Source of the DNA: Nitrospirota bacterium
GTDB lineage: Bacteria; Nitrospirota; CAKKRA01; 9FT-COMBO-42-15
DNA length: 5,079 bases
Reading direction: 5' to 3'
Assembly (NCBI GenBank): GCA_023248415.1
Contig: JAHFEP010000202.1
Location: forward strand, 1 to 5,079
The first letter of the stretch is position 1. The number at the start of each line of letters is the position of its first letter. Made by a program: the position numbers and the translations under genes. The notes under the pieces were generated by a model. That model was given only the letters and a program-made list of their open reading frames with translations, was not told the origin of the DNA and ran no database searches. Below, piece by piece: positions 1 through 5,079 of this stretch.

Positions 1-141
1 TCTATCATAAAAGGCAGCCACTGCGGAAAGTGCCACAATGGCAAGATTGCATGGGCGCCGCTTGCATGCGGACGCTGCCATTCAGTAGGCGGAAATCCTG
101 AAGGCCTCTTGACAACAGGGGCACCGGCGCCGCCAAAGTAG
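1..141 (+). CDS. C-terminal end of a c7-type multiheme cytochrome (5' truncated by window)
   Basis: The reading frame is open from base 1 to a TAG at 139-141 and gives 46 visible residues. Two heme c attachment motifs are seen: CGKCH at visible residues 8-12 and CGRCH at 23-27. They are separated by NGKIAWAPLA, the spacing expected between the last two hemes of a c7-type triheme domain. The flanking pattern (KG.HCGKCHNGK.A...) closely matches the 114-aa cytochrome downstream (KGQYCGKCHNGKDA...), so this is almost certainly another periplasmic electron carrier of the same family. After the last heme there is a short Gly/Pro/Ala-rich tail ending in APAPPK. The N-terminus, signal sequence and any earlier hemes lie outside the window, so total heme number and location cannot be given. 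The stop codon overlaps the palindromic element that starts at 140, so the tail may have been shaped by its insertion (inference). Confidence 0.85.
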   Translation, partial: SIIKGSHCGKCHNGKIAWAPLACGRCHSVGGNPEGLLTTGAPAPPK

Positions 142-186
142 GGCAAGGCTTTAGCCTTGCAATAAGCAACCCTGAAGGGTTGCCCT
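140..186. repeat. Compound palindromic intergenic element, two perfect hairpins inside 7-bp terminal inverted repeats
   Basis: The outer arms are AGGGCAA (140-146) and TTGCCCT (180-186), perfect inverted repeats. Inside are two perfect 8-bp stem hairpins: GCAAGGCT (143-150) with AGCCTTGC (153-160), and GCAACCCT (166-173) with AGGGTTGC (176-183). The outer stem shares bases with both inner hairpins, so alternative folds are possible. Neither hairpin is followed by a T-run, so it is not a standard intrinsic terminator. It resembles REP/MITE-like dispersed repeats and shares its style (TAGGG...CA.G... start) with the palindrome at 1316-1340. It could also stabilise mRNA ends between cytochrome genes. 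Whether it recurs in the genome cannot be seen here. Confidence 0.75.
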
Positions 187-193
187 GCAATTT

Positions 194-208
194 GATTAAA
201 CCTTAATC
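194..208. promoter_or_regulatory. Small AT-rich dyad just upstream of the Shine-Dalgarno
   Basis: GATTAA (194-199) and TTAATC (203-208) form a perfect 6-bp inverted repeat around ACC. It ends two bases before the GGAGG of the lipoprotein cytochrome gene. It could be a protein-binding site or a weak RNA hairpin near the ribosome binding site, but a 6-bp AT-rich dyad also arises by chance. No convincing -35/-10 pair was identified around it. Confidence 0.25.
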
Positions 209-210
209 CT

Positions 211-215
211 GGAGG
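211..215 (+). promoter_or_regulatory. Ribosome binding site for the 243-aa cytochrome lipoprotein
   Basis: GGAGG lies 8 nt before the ATG at 224. It is the strongest Shine-Dalgarno in the cytochrome cluster and fixes the start of the gene. The two downstream cytochrome genes have much poorer sites, which suggests this gene may be translated most strongly (inference). Confidence 0.85.
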
Positions 216-223
216 AATAAAAG

Positions 224-955
224 ATGATTACCCTTAAAAATAGATTCTTGACTGCATTATTTGCAGTAGTTATAGTTTTTGCAATAAACAGTTGTGCAAC
301 GCAGAAGGATGCCATGGCGCCAGAAGCAAAAGAGCCTGCAAAAGAAGCAGCTCCTGCAAAAGAACCAGAAAAGGTAGTTGAAGCAGCAAAGCCAGCGCCA
401 GCAAAGAAAGAGGAACCTGCTGCAAAGCCTGCTGAAAAGGCGCCAGCAGCAAAGGCGCCGCAGATTGACCCGTCTCAGGCAATATTTCTTGACAGCACTG
501 GAAATATTGCAGGCACAGGCGACCCAACAAAGGTTGTTGGCGCAGCAGAAAAGGCTGGCATGGCGCCCCATCCAATGGCGCTTGAGCTTGCGAAGCTGCC
601 AAAGGATAAATATGGCTTGATTGACTGGGCAGCAATCGTCAAAGAGGGAAAGATAAAACCATGGCATTCACTTGACCCAAATGCGCCGCCAGACATGACA
701 TTTCCATTAGAGGTTGTGATTAAAACAAAGAGCGTATCAATGGAGGATGTGGTATTCCCGCATTTTATTCATACATTCTGGCTTAACTGTACAAACTGTC
801 ACCCTGCAATATTCAATATGAAGGCAGGCGGCAATCCTGATATGACAATGGGAAAGATTGCAGCAGGCCAGTACTGCGGCAGATGCCACGACAGGGTAGC
901 ATTCCCGCTTACAGACTGTCAGAGGTGTCATGTAAGGCCGAAGGGGGCAAAATAG
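224..955 (+). CDS. c7-type triheme cytochrome lipoprotein with Ala/Lys/Glu/Pro linker
   Basis: This is a 243-aa triheme c-type cytochrome, expected to carry electrons in the periplasm while anchored by lipid. A basic start and hydrophobic segment (residues 5-20) lead to a lipobox-like INSC with the lipidated Cys at 24. The +2 residue is Ala rather than Asp, which by the E. coli rule favours the outer membrane. Residues 27-80 are a low-complexity Ala/Lys/Glu/Pro linker able to hold the heme domain away from the membrane. Residues 129-146 hold a GLIDW...GKIKP module shared with the 159-aa paralogue downstream. The heme domain (about 175-243) has CTNCH at 189-193, CGRCH at 218-222 and CQRCH at 232-236, with distal His candidates at 180 and 183 (FPHFIH). 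Met209 sits nine residues before the second motif, as in both downstream paralogues. The start is set by GGAGG at 211-215. It is first of three closely spaced genes. The redox partner is unknown. Confidence 0.9.
   Translation: MITLKNRFLTALFAVVIVFAINSCATQKDAMAPEAKEPAKEAAPAKEPEKVVEAAKPAPAKKEEPAAKPAEKAPAAKAPQIDPSQAIFLDSTGNIAGTGDPTKVVGAAEKAGMAPHPMALELAKLPKDKYGLIDWAAIVKEGKIKPWHSLDPNAPPDMTFPLEVVIKTKSVSMEDVVFPHFIHTFWLNCTNCHPAIFNMKAGGNPDMTMGKIAAGQYCGRCHDRVAFPLTDCQRCHVRPKGAK
941..947 (+). promoter_or_regulatory. Probable Shine-Dalgarno for the 114-aa cytochrome, inside the end of the preceding gene
   Basis: AAGGGGG lies within the last codons of the 243-aa cytochrome. It is 13 nt from the ATG at 961, which is rather far, and 10 nt from an in-frame TTG at 958 that directly precedes the ATG. 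The second in-frame ATG at 967 is further still. The start is therefore most likely 961, possibly 958. The position implies translation coupled to the upstream gene. Confidence 0.5.
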
Positions 956-960
956 AATTG

Positions 961-1305
961 ATGATTATGCGTTTTCTGATTTCTTCTCTTATTGTTGTTG
1001 GTTTAATCTTTTATTTATCGCCTTATAGTGTCCGCGCACAGCAGGATGATAAGATGATATTTAATAATTATGCAGAGAAGTATGATATGAAGCCTGTGGT
1101 TTTTACTCACGGACTTCATATAAAAAGGAATAAATGCGAGGTATGCCATGACGCAATATTTATTAAGAAGAAGGGCGCCAATGATATAAATATGGCAAAA
1201 AATTCCAAGGGCCAGTATTGCGGCAAGTGCCATAATGGGAAGGATGCATATCCGCTGCTTAAATGCGAAAGATGCCATTCAGGCGAAACGACAATAAAAA
1301 AATAG
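961..1305 (+). CDS. Small periplasmic c7-type triheme cytochrome
   Basis: This 114-aa protein has an N-terminal signal peptide (hydrophobic residues 4-20, probable signal peptidase I cleavage after SVRA at 26) and a mature part of about 88 residues, typical for a single c7-type triheme domain. The hemes bind at CEVCH 59-63, CGKCH 87-91 and CERCH 102-106. FTHGLH supplies two distal His ligands (50 and 53). Apart from the three CXXCH histidines these are the only histidines, so the third heme cannot be bis-His. The conserved Met78, nine residues before the second motif, is the likely substitute. The frame is open further upstream to 883, but that part overlaps the previous gene and does not look like a signal peptide. 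The gene starts 5 nt after the preceding stop, so the two are co-transcribed. The likely role is a soluble shuttle between the two neighbouring tethered cytochromes (inference). Confidence 0.9.
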   Translation: MIMRFLISSLIVVGLIFYLSPYSVRAQQDDKMIFNNYAEKYDMKPVVFTHGLHIKRNKCEVCHDAIFIKKKGANDINMAKNSKGQYCGKCHNGKDAYPLLKCERCHSGETTIKK

Positions 1306-1315
1306 TTTCATTAGT

Positions 1316-1340
1316 AGGGGCAGGTTTAAAACCTGCCCCT
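1316..1340. repeat. Perfect 12-bp-arm palindrome (GAGLKPAP-type intergenic repeat)
   Basis: AGGGGCAGGTTT (1316-1327) and AAACCTGCCCCT (1329-1340) are perfect inverted repeats around a single A at 1328. It fills most of the 56-nt gap between the 114-aa and 159-aa cytochrome genes. Read in the frame of the downstream gene, it yields VGAGLKPAP. I recall that peptide as a common artefact in predicted proteins of Desulfobacterota and Nitrospirota, produced by a dispersed intergenic palindrome. No T-run follows, so it is a poor intrinsic terminator, though it may act as a partial transcript barrier or an mRNA-stabilising hairpin. Confidence 0.8.
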
Positions 1341-1361
1341 GTATTTTCTGCAAAAGATGTT

Positions 1362-1841
1362 ATGAATAAAGTTGCTAAATTAATCTTTAGATTTTACCTC
1401 CCTGTTTTGCTTATTATTTCTGTAATATTTTATAGCTGTGCAAAAAAAGAATTGGTTTTTAAGACAGTAGAGAATCAGCCTGCTGCCTTTTCATATCTGC
1501 CGCGCACAGAAGACGGCTTCATTGACTGGGTTGCTGCAATAGACAGGGGAATAATCAAGCCCAGAGACTCAATTGAGCTAAAGCCGACTAAATTACAGTC
1601 GCCGCCTTTAAGCCTAGATATTGTTTTTGATTCAAGGACAATGCCTGCTGTAACTTATCCGCACTATCAGCATACGCAGTGGCTTGACTGCACAAACTGC
1701 CATCCAAAAATCTTCAAGGCGCAAAAAGGCAGCAATGGCATTACAATGGAGAAGATATTTGGCGGCGAGTTCTGCGGCAGGTGCCACGGCACTGTTGCAT
1801 TTCCGCTTAAATACTGCGAGCGCTGTCATGTAAAGAAATAG
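1362..1841 (+). CDS. c7-type triheme cytochrome lipoprotein (shorter paralogue)
   Basis: This is a 159-aa triheme c-type cytochrome. A hydrophobic segment (residues 7-23) ends in FYSC, a permissible but weak lipobox with Cys26 as the lipid site. If it is not cleaved, the segment could act as a membrane anchor. Residues 51-67 (DGFIDW...GIIKP) match the module of the 243-aa protein. The domain then contains YPHYQHTQWLDC with distal His101 and His104, CTNCH 110-114, CGRCH 138-142 and CERCH 152-156. There are only five histidines in total, so one heme lacks a distal His, and Met129 is the candidate ligand. The linker of the 243-aa paralogue is absent, so this protein would sit close to the membrane. 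The frame is open back to 1263, but that part crosses the palindrome at 1316-1340 and the end of the previous gene. ATG 1362 directly precedes the signal sequence and is chosen, although only a weak purine run (1352-1357) serves as ribosome binding site. The stop abuts the convergent TonB gene. Confidence 0.88.
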   Translation: MNKVAKLIFRFYLPVLLIISVIFYSCAKKELVFKTVENQPAAFSYLPRTEDGFIDWVAAIDRGIIKPRDSIELKPTKLQSPPLSLDIVFDSRTMPAVTYPHYQHTQWLDCTNCHPKIFKAQKGSNGITMEKIFGGEFCGRCHGTVAFPLKYCERCHVKK

Positions 1842-2627
1842 CTACCTTACCTTAAACTTTATCGGCACAATGCCAACATACTCATCCTTATCGTCCTCTG
1901 AGACCGCAGAGAACCGCCAGTTTTTCAGGTATCTGATAGCTATTTCTTCAAGCTTAACATCTGCCTTTCGCACAGGCATAACATCCACAACAGAGCCGTC
2001 GCTAAGTATCCTGAATTCAAGTTCAATTGTAACAGTTACTGATGTATCAACAGATGGCGGGGGAGGCCTGAATATAAGCTTTCTTTTGCCGGCGCTGCCC
2101 TTTATCCCAAATGCTTCGCTGTTAGCTGCCTCGCCCTTTTTATTTGTCGGCAACGATGTCTGGGTATTCTTTGCCTCTGTAATTAAGGACTTGTTTGGCA
2201 GCGGTATATCAGGGTTTATGCTCTTTTTAGAAAATGCTGCTGTCTCCTTTTTCCCTATGTCCGACCTTGTTGGAAGGCCGATGCCGGGCCGTATATCCTT
2301 TACAGGTTCATCTATAACAGCCTTTTCAGGCTGGGGCAGGCTCTTTGCCCTGGGTATTGCCGGTGCTGCCTTTTGTATTACAGGCGCGGGTACAGGCGCT
2401 GGCGACTGCATCTCTTCTTTTATTGATGGTATTGGAATTGAGTCAATGCTATTTACCAGCGTAATCTCTGTTATAGTCGGCTCCTTTATCTGCATAAAGA
2501 ATGGAGGAAAAAAGATTAACAAAAAGACGATGATAAAATGCAGTGATGTAGAGATGATTATCTCCTTAGTTATCCTGTCAGGGATAATCATTTTGATTGA
2601 TGTTACAGTCAATGCTTGCTTGCTCAT
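1842..2627 (-). CDS. TonB-family energy-transducing protein
   Basis: This 261-aa protein has the three-part TonB layout. Residues about 22-45 form one membrane helix, with S26, H30 and L37 spaced as S16, H20 and L27 of the SHLS motif through which E. coli TonB works with ExbB/ExbD. The fourth position (41) is Pro instead of Ser. Residues 48-165 are a Pro/Lys/Ala-rich periplasmic spacer (PAPVPAPV, AAPAIPRAK, LPQPEK). Residues about 187-261 are a TonB C-terminal domain (IELEFRILSDGSV..., then LEEIAIRYLKNWRF). It would carry proton-motive-force energy from the inner membrane to an outer-membrane receptor or envelope partner. The start is set by AAGGAG (2639-2644) and the ATGA overlap with the TPR gene. 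A Met at residue 13 is possible but less well placed. No ExbB, ExbD or receptor is visible. TolA-like function is the main alternative. Confidence 0.85.
   Translation of the reverse strand: MSKQALTVTSIKMIIPDRITKEIIISTSLHFIIVFLLIFFPPFFMQIKEPTITEITLVNSIDSIPIPSIKEEMQSPAPVPAPVIQKAAPAIPRAKSLPQPEKAVIDEPVKDIRPGIGLPTRSDIGKKETAAFSKKSINPDIPLPNKSLITEAKNTQTSLPTNKKGEAANSEAFGIKGSAGKRKLIFRPPPPSVDTSVTVTIELEFRILSDGSVVDVMPVRKADVKLEEIAIRYLKNWRFSAVSEDDKDEYVGIVPIKFKVR
2624..2627 (-). other. ATGA start-stop overlap coupling the TPR and TonB genes
   Basis: On the minus strand the TonB ATG (2627-2625) overlaps the TPR TGA (2626-2624) by the classic four-base ATGA arrangement. It indicates one mRNA and translational coupling, and fixes the TonB start. 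Confidence 0.9.
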
Positions 2628-5079
2628 TTATTAACAGACTCCTTTAAATCCTTGAGCTTTTCACCTGAGGCCTGCACAGCCTCTTTATTCTTTGATTTAT
2701 CCATTATCCTTTGATAAAGGGCGAATGCAGCAGCATGCTTTCTCTCTTTTTCAAAAATCTCCGCTGTTTTCAACTGTGCCAGAGAGCCCCACTTTTCTAT
2801 CTTTGGATATAGGTAACAGGTTTTCATAAACTCTATCTTTGCATCATCGCTTCTGCTTTCTGCAAGCGCCAATTCTCCGAGGTTGTATTGCGCCTCAGCA
2901 GCAATCTCCTCATTCTGGAATTCTGTTGCCTTTTGATAAGAAGCGGCAGCCGCCTTTTTATCCATCTTGTCATTGTGGTAGTATTGTGCCAGTGAGAGAT
3001 AGGCATTTGCAGTCAGCTTATGCTCTGGAAATTTCTTTACAAATTCATTATAGGTCTTTATTGCATCATCTGTCTTTTTTAATCTGCCGTAGGCAGCAGC
3101 AGTCTTAAATATCGCATCAGGCGCATTTGCATTATCAGGGTAGAGTGAAACGAATTTTTTGTAGTTTATTACTGCATTTTCATAGTCTGCAATCTGGAAA
3201 TATGATTCTGCTATCTTTAATCCGGCGTCAGTCAGGTATGCGCTCTTTGGATAATTATTTATGAGCTGGTTGAGGCTTGAAATGGCATTATGAAATTCCC
3301 TTGTTTCAAACAGTATCCTGCCGATTCTATACAAAGCAATATCTGAAAATTCGCTGGTCTCAGAGATTGACAGGAGAGTTCTATATGCGAGCAGCGCATC
3401 TCCAAGCCTTTTCTTTGACTCAAGCTCCTCTGCTGTCTGAAACTGGAGTGTTATTGATATTTGCGCCTTTGGATTTTTCTTTACAAAACTTTCTGTTTCT
3501 GCTCTTGCAGCCTCGCTGTTTCCAAGCTGCTTGAGTGATATGATGGCGCCGTATTCAGCGTCCTTTACAAAGGGGCTCTTATGGTGTTTGTATTTTACAT
3601 TATTGTAATATTCCAGCGCCTTTGTATATTCTTTAAGGTTGTAGTAAGAATCACCAATCTTTAACAATGCCTCTGCTATAAACGGACTCCTGGGATGATT
3701 GGATATATGACTGCTGAATTCAGATACAGCTTTTTTATATTCATTCATCCTGAAATAAGACCAGCCCAGGCGGAATGACGCCTCCTCTGCCTCATTGGAT
3801 TTTGGCGTCTTTGTTGCTATATTCTTAAATACAGCAACTGCATCTTCAAATTTTTCTTCCTTATACATGGCAAGCCCTGCCTGCAAGGCTATCCAGTTAT
3901 TCTGGCTGCTTTCAGGATACTCCTTAATAAGCTGGACATAGGCATTGTAATAGGCGCTGAAATCCTTAAGCCCGAGATAGGAATCTGCAATGCGGAACAG
4001 GACATCCTCTCTCAGGGGGCTTTTCGGATATTTTTCTAAGAATATATTAAATGACTCTATTGCCTCTTTAAAGAGCCTCTTCTTGTAATAGACCCATGCC
4101 CTGCCGTACTGGACCTTTTCAGATAAAGGGCTTGTATTTGATATTGTCTGATAAGATGAGAGCGCCTCATCGTATCTTCCCAATGCAGAGAAAGACTCTG
4201 CTATCAAATAATTTATATCATCCTTGTGCCTTGCAAGTACTGGCTTGCCTTTTACAGGCTGCAATTTCTTCAATACCCTCTCATACTCCTGTTTCTGATA
4301 CAGGATAATGCTGGATTTGTACGAGGCTAATATGCCGAGAACGGGCCTCTCAGGATTCTTTTCCGCCTTCTCATAACTTGCAAGCGCCTCGTTAATCTTT
4401 CCATCCTGATAAAGTATTTCACCAACCATAAATTCAGCAACTGGCGCAAGGTCAGGCTGAAGGGTACTCTTTGCGAGAAATTGAAATATCTTGAAGGCCT
4501 CCTTTTTGTTTTTATTTTTGTAATAGTAGATGCCAACCTCAAATTCTATATAATCTGAAAAATTTGTCTGAGGGTTCATTTGCTTTAATCTTTTTGCCTC
4601 TCCCCTTGCCTTTTCCATCCTGTTCAGGGCAATGTGCGCCAATGCAGTTCTGTACATGGCAGCCTCAAGATATTTCATGTCTGTATTTATGCTTATGCCC
4701 CAGACAACATTTTTAATGCCCTTTATATCAGCCCTCTGGAAGGATATGCCCCCGCTTTCAAGCCCCCTTCCAGAGACGCCAAGGCCATACAATGCAGTAT
4801 TTATTAGAAGGCTTTGCGGAAAGGGAAAGCGGCTGATAAATTCCCTGTAATTCTCCTTTCCGTCAACGAATTTTTCAATGCCTTCAAAAAAGGCTTTTTC
4901 ATTTAACAGCCTTGAAGTAACATCCGAATATGTCAATGTGTGAAATACATTGATTGCTTCCTCATATTTTTTAAGCCGCATAAGGCAGTCGCCAACCCAG
5001 AATTGCGCAGAGTATGCAAGGCTGTTTACCGGTGATTTAGTTGCCTTTGTAAAATAGAATAGCGCCTTTTTGTAATCAC
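2624..5079 (-). CDS. Large TPR-repeat protein (N-terminus beyond window)
   Basis: The frame is open from the window edge to TGA at 2626-2624, giving 817 visible residues. An internal Met at 4981 is not the start, because the 32 codons before it are TPR sequence (YSAQFWVGDC before LMRLKKYEEAI). Numbering from that Met, about 20 TPR-like units follow, most near 37 residues, each with an Ala/Gly-rich helix A (e.g. LGWSYFRMNEYKKAVSEF at 405) and often a YPKS or YPES turn (e.g. 318, 355, 577). Regularity is best from about 255 to 760. Residues 54-105 (Gly-rich, ending before YLEAAMYRTALAHI) fit the repeat poorly. TPR stacks are protein-binding scaffolds with no catalytic activity. This one resembles envelope TPR proteins of the YbgF/BamD style, but no signal peptide can be seen because the N-terminus is missing. 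Coupling to the TonB gene suggests it works in the same envelope machine (inference). Confidence 0.88.
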   Translation of the reverse strand, partial: DYKKALFYFTKATKSPVNSLAYSAQFWVGDCLMRLKKYEEAINVFHTLTYSDVTSRLLNEKAFFEGIEKFVDGKENYREFISRFPFPQSLLINTALYGLGVSGRGLESGGISFQRADIKGIKNVVWGISINTDMKYLEAAMYRTALAHIALNRMEKARGEAKRLKQMNPQTNFSDYIEFEVGIYYYKNKNKKEAFKIFQFLAKSTLQPDLAPVAEFMVGEILYQDGKINEALASYEKAEKNPERPVLGILASYKSSIILYQKQEYERVLKKLQPVKGKPVLARHKDDINYLIAESFSALGRYDEALSSYQTISNTSPLSEKVQYGRAWVYYKKRLFKEAIESFNIFLEKYPKSPLREDVLFRIADSYLGLKDFSAYYNAYVQLIKEYPESSQNNWIALQAGLAMYKEEKFEDAVAVFKNIATKTPKSNEAEEASFRLGWSYFRMNEYKKAVSEFSSHISNHPRSPFIAEALLKIGDSYYNLKEYTKALEYYNNVKYKHHKSPFVKDAEYGAIISLKQLGNSEAARAETESFVKKNPKAQISITLQFQTAEELESKKRLGDALLAYRTLLSISETSEFSDIALYRIGRILFETREFHNAISSLNQLINNYPKSAYLTDAGLKIAESYFQIADYENAVINYKKFVSLYPDNANAPDAIFKTAAAYGRLKKTDDAIKTYNEFVKKFPEHKLTANAYLSLAQYYHNDKMDKKAAAASYQKATEFQNEEIAAEAQYNLGELALAESRSDDAKIEFMKTCYLYPKIEKWGSLAQLKTAEIFEKERKHAAAFALYQRIMDKSKNKEAVQASGEKLKDLKESVNK
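2639..2644 (-). promoter_or_regulatory. Shine-Dalgarno for the TonB-family gene
   Basis: AAGGAG on the minus strand lies inside the last codons of the TPR gene, 11 nt before the TonB ATG. It supports the coupled start at 2627 rather than the internal Met codon 12 residues later. Confidence 0.75.

Noticed and set aside
143..183. Rho-independent terminator after the first cytochrome gene
   Set aside because: The hairpins are strong but are followed by AATAAGC and CCTGCAA rather than a T-run.
180..208. Sigma70-like promoter (TTGCCC, 17 nt, TTAATC) upstream of the 243-aa gene
   Set aside because: Both boxes match poorly, and the -35 candidate is part of the palindromic element.
257..696. Several minus-strand open frames opposite the 243-aa cytochrome
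   Set aside because: They are Cys/Leu/Phe- or Gln/Leu-rich products of reading the low-complexity linker backwards. No ribosome binding site or domain was seen.
883..960. Longer N-terminus for the 114-aa cytochrome starting at 883
   Set aside because: It overlaps the preceding gene by 73 bases and would bury the signal peptide 26 residues inside the protein.
1263..1361. Longer N-terminus for the 159-aa cytochrome starting at 1263
   Set aside because: It overlaps the previous gene, passes through the palindrome and displaces the membrane-targeting segment. The ATG at 1362 fits better.
1870..2634. Plus-strand open frame of 254 codons antisense to the TonB gene
   Set aside because: It mirrors the TonB gene almost fully, has no recognisable domain, and the minus strand shows a TonB domain, a Shine-Dalgarno and ATGA coupling.
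2839..4850. Short plus-strand open frames opposite the TPR gene
   Set aside because: They are shadows of a long, clearly TPR-coding minus-strand gene and show no starts or domains of their own.

Overview
This window looks like bacterial chromosome from an anaerobic or facultatively anaerobic Gram-negative that makes multiheme c-type cytochromes. It has moderate GC by eye, lipoprotein signals and a TonB-type protein, which implies two membranes. The cytochrome style (short c7-type triheme proteins in tandem) and the dispersed intergenic palindromes that translate as 'GAGLKPAP' are familiar from Desulfobacterota/Geobacterales relatives and Nitrospirota. That placement is a recollection-based inference, not something the window proves.

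Left half (1-1841, plus strand): four consecutive genes for c7-like multiheme cytochromes. The first is only a 3' end (1-141, two CXXCH motifs visible). It is followed by a 47-bp double-hairpin palindromic element (140-186) and a well-placed Shine-Dalgarno. Next come a 243-aa triheme lipoprotein with a long Ala/Lys/Glu/Pro linker (224-955), a 114-aa triheme protein with a cleavable signal peptide (961-1305), a second intergenic palindrome (1316-1340) and a 159-aa triheme lipoprotein (1362-1841). The two lipoproteins are paralogues that share an extra IDW...IKP module before the heme domain. The 114-aa protein is the minimal triheme domain. Together they look like a periplasmic electron-transfer set: two membrane-tethered carriers with a small soluble carrier between them. 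The partner oxidoreductase or outer-membrane conduit is not in the window.

Right half (1842-5079, minus strand): two translationally coupled genes (ATGA overlap) facing the cytochromes. Upstream in transcription is a very large TPR-repeat protein (2624 to beyond 5079, 5' end missing, about 20 TPR-like units visible). Downstream is a TonB-family protein (1842-2627) with an S-x3-H-x6-L transmembrane signature, a Pro-rich spacer and a TonB C-terminal domain. They probably form an envelope energy-transduction or transport module. ExbB/ExbD and a receptor are not seen.

The two operons converge with no gap: the plus-strand TAG (1839-1841) and the minus-strand TAG (1842-1844) are adjacent, and no terminator hairpin is visible. 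No RNA genes, CRISPR arrays, insertion sequences or phage genes were found. I see no clearly new biological system. The most informative points are the missing third distal histidine in the small triheme cytochromes, the palindromic elements between the cytochrome genes, and the TPR-TonB coupling.
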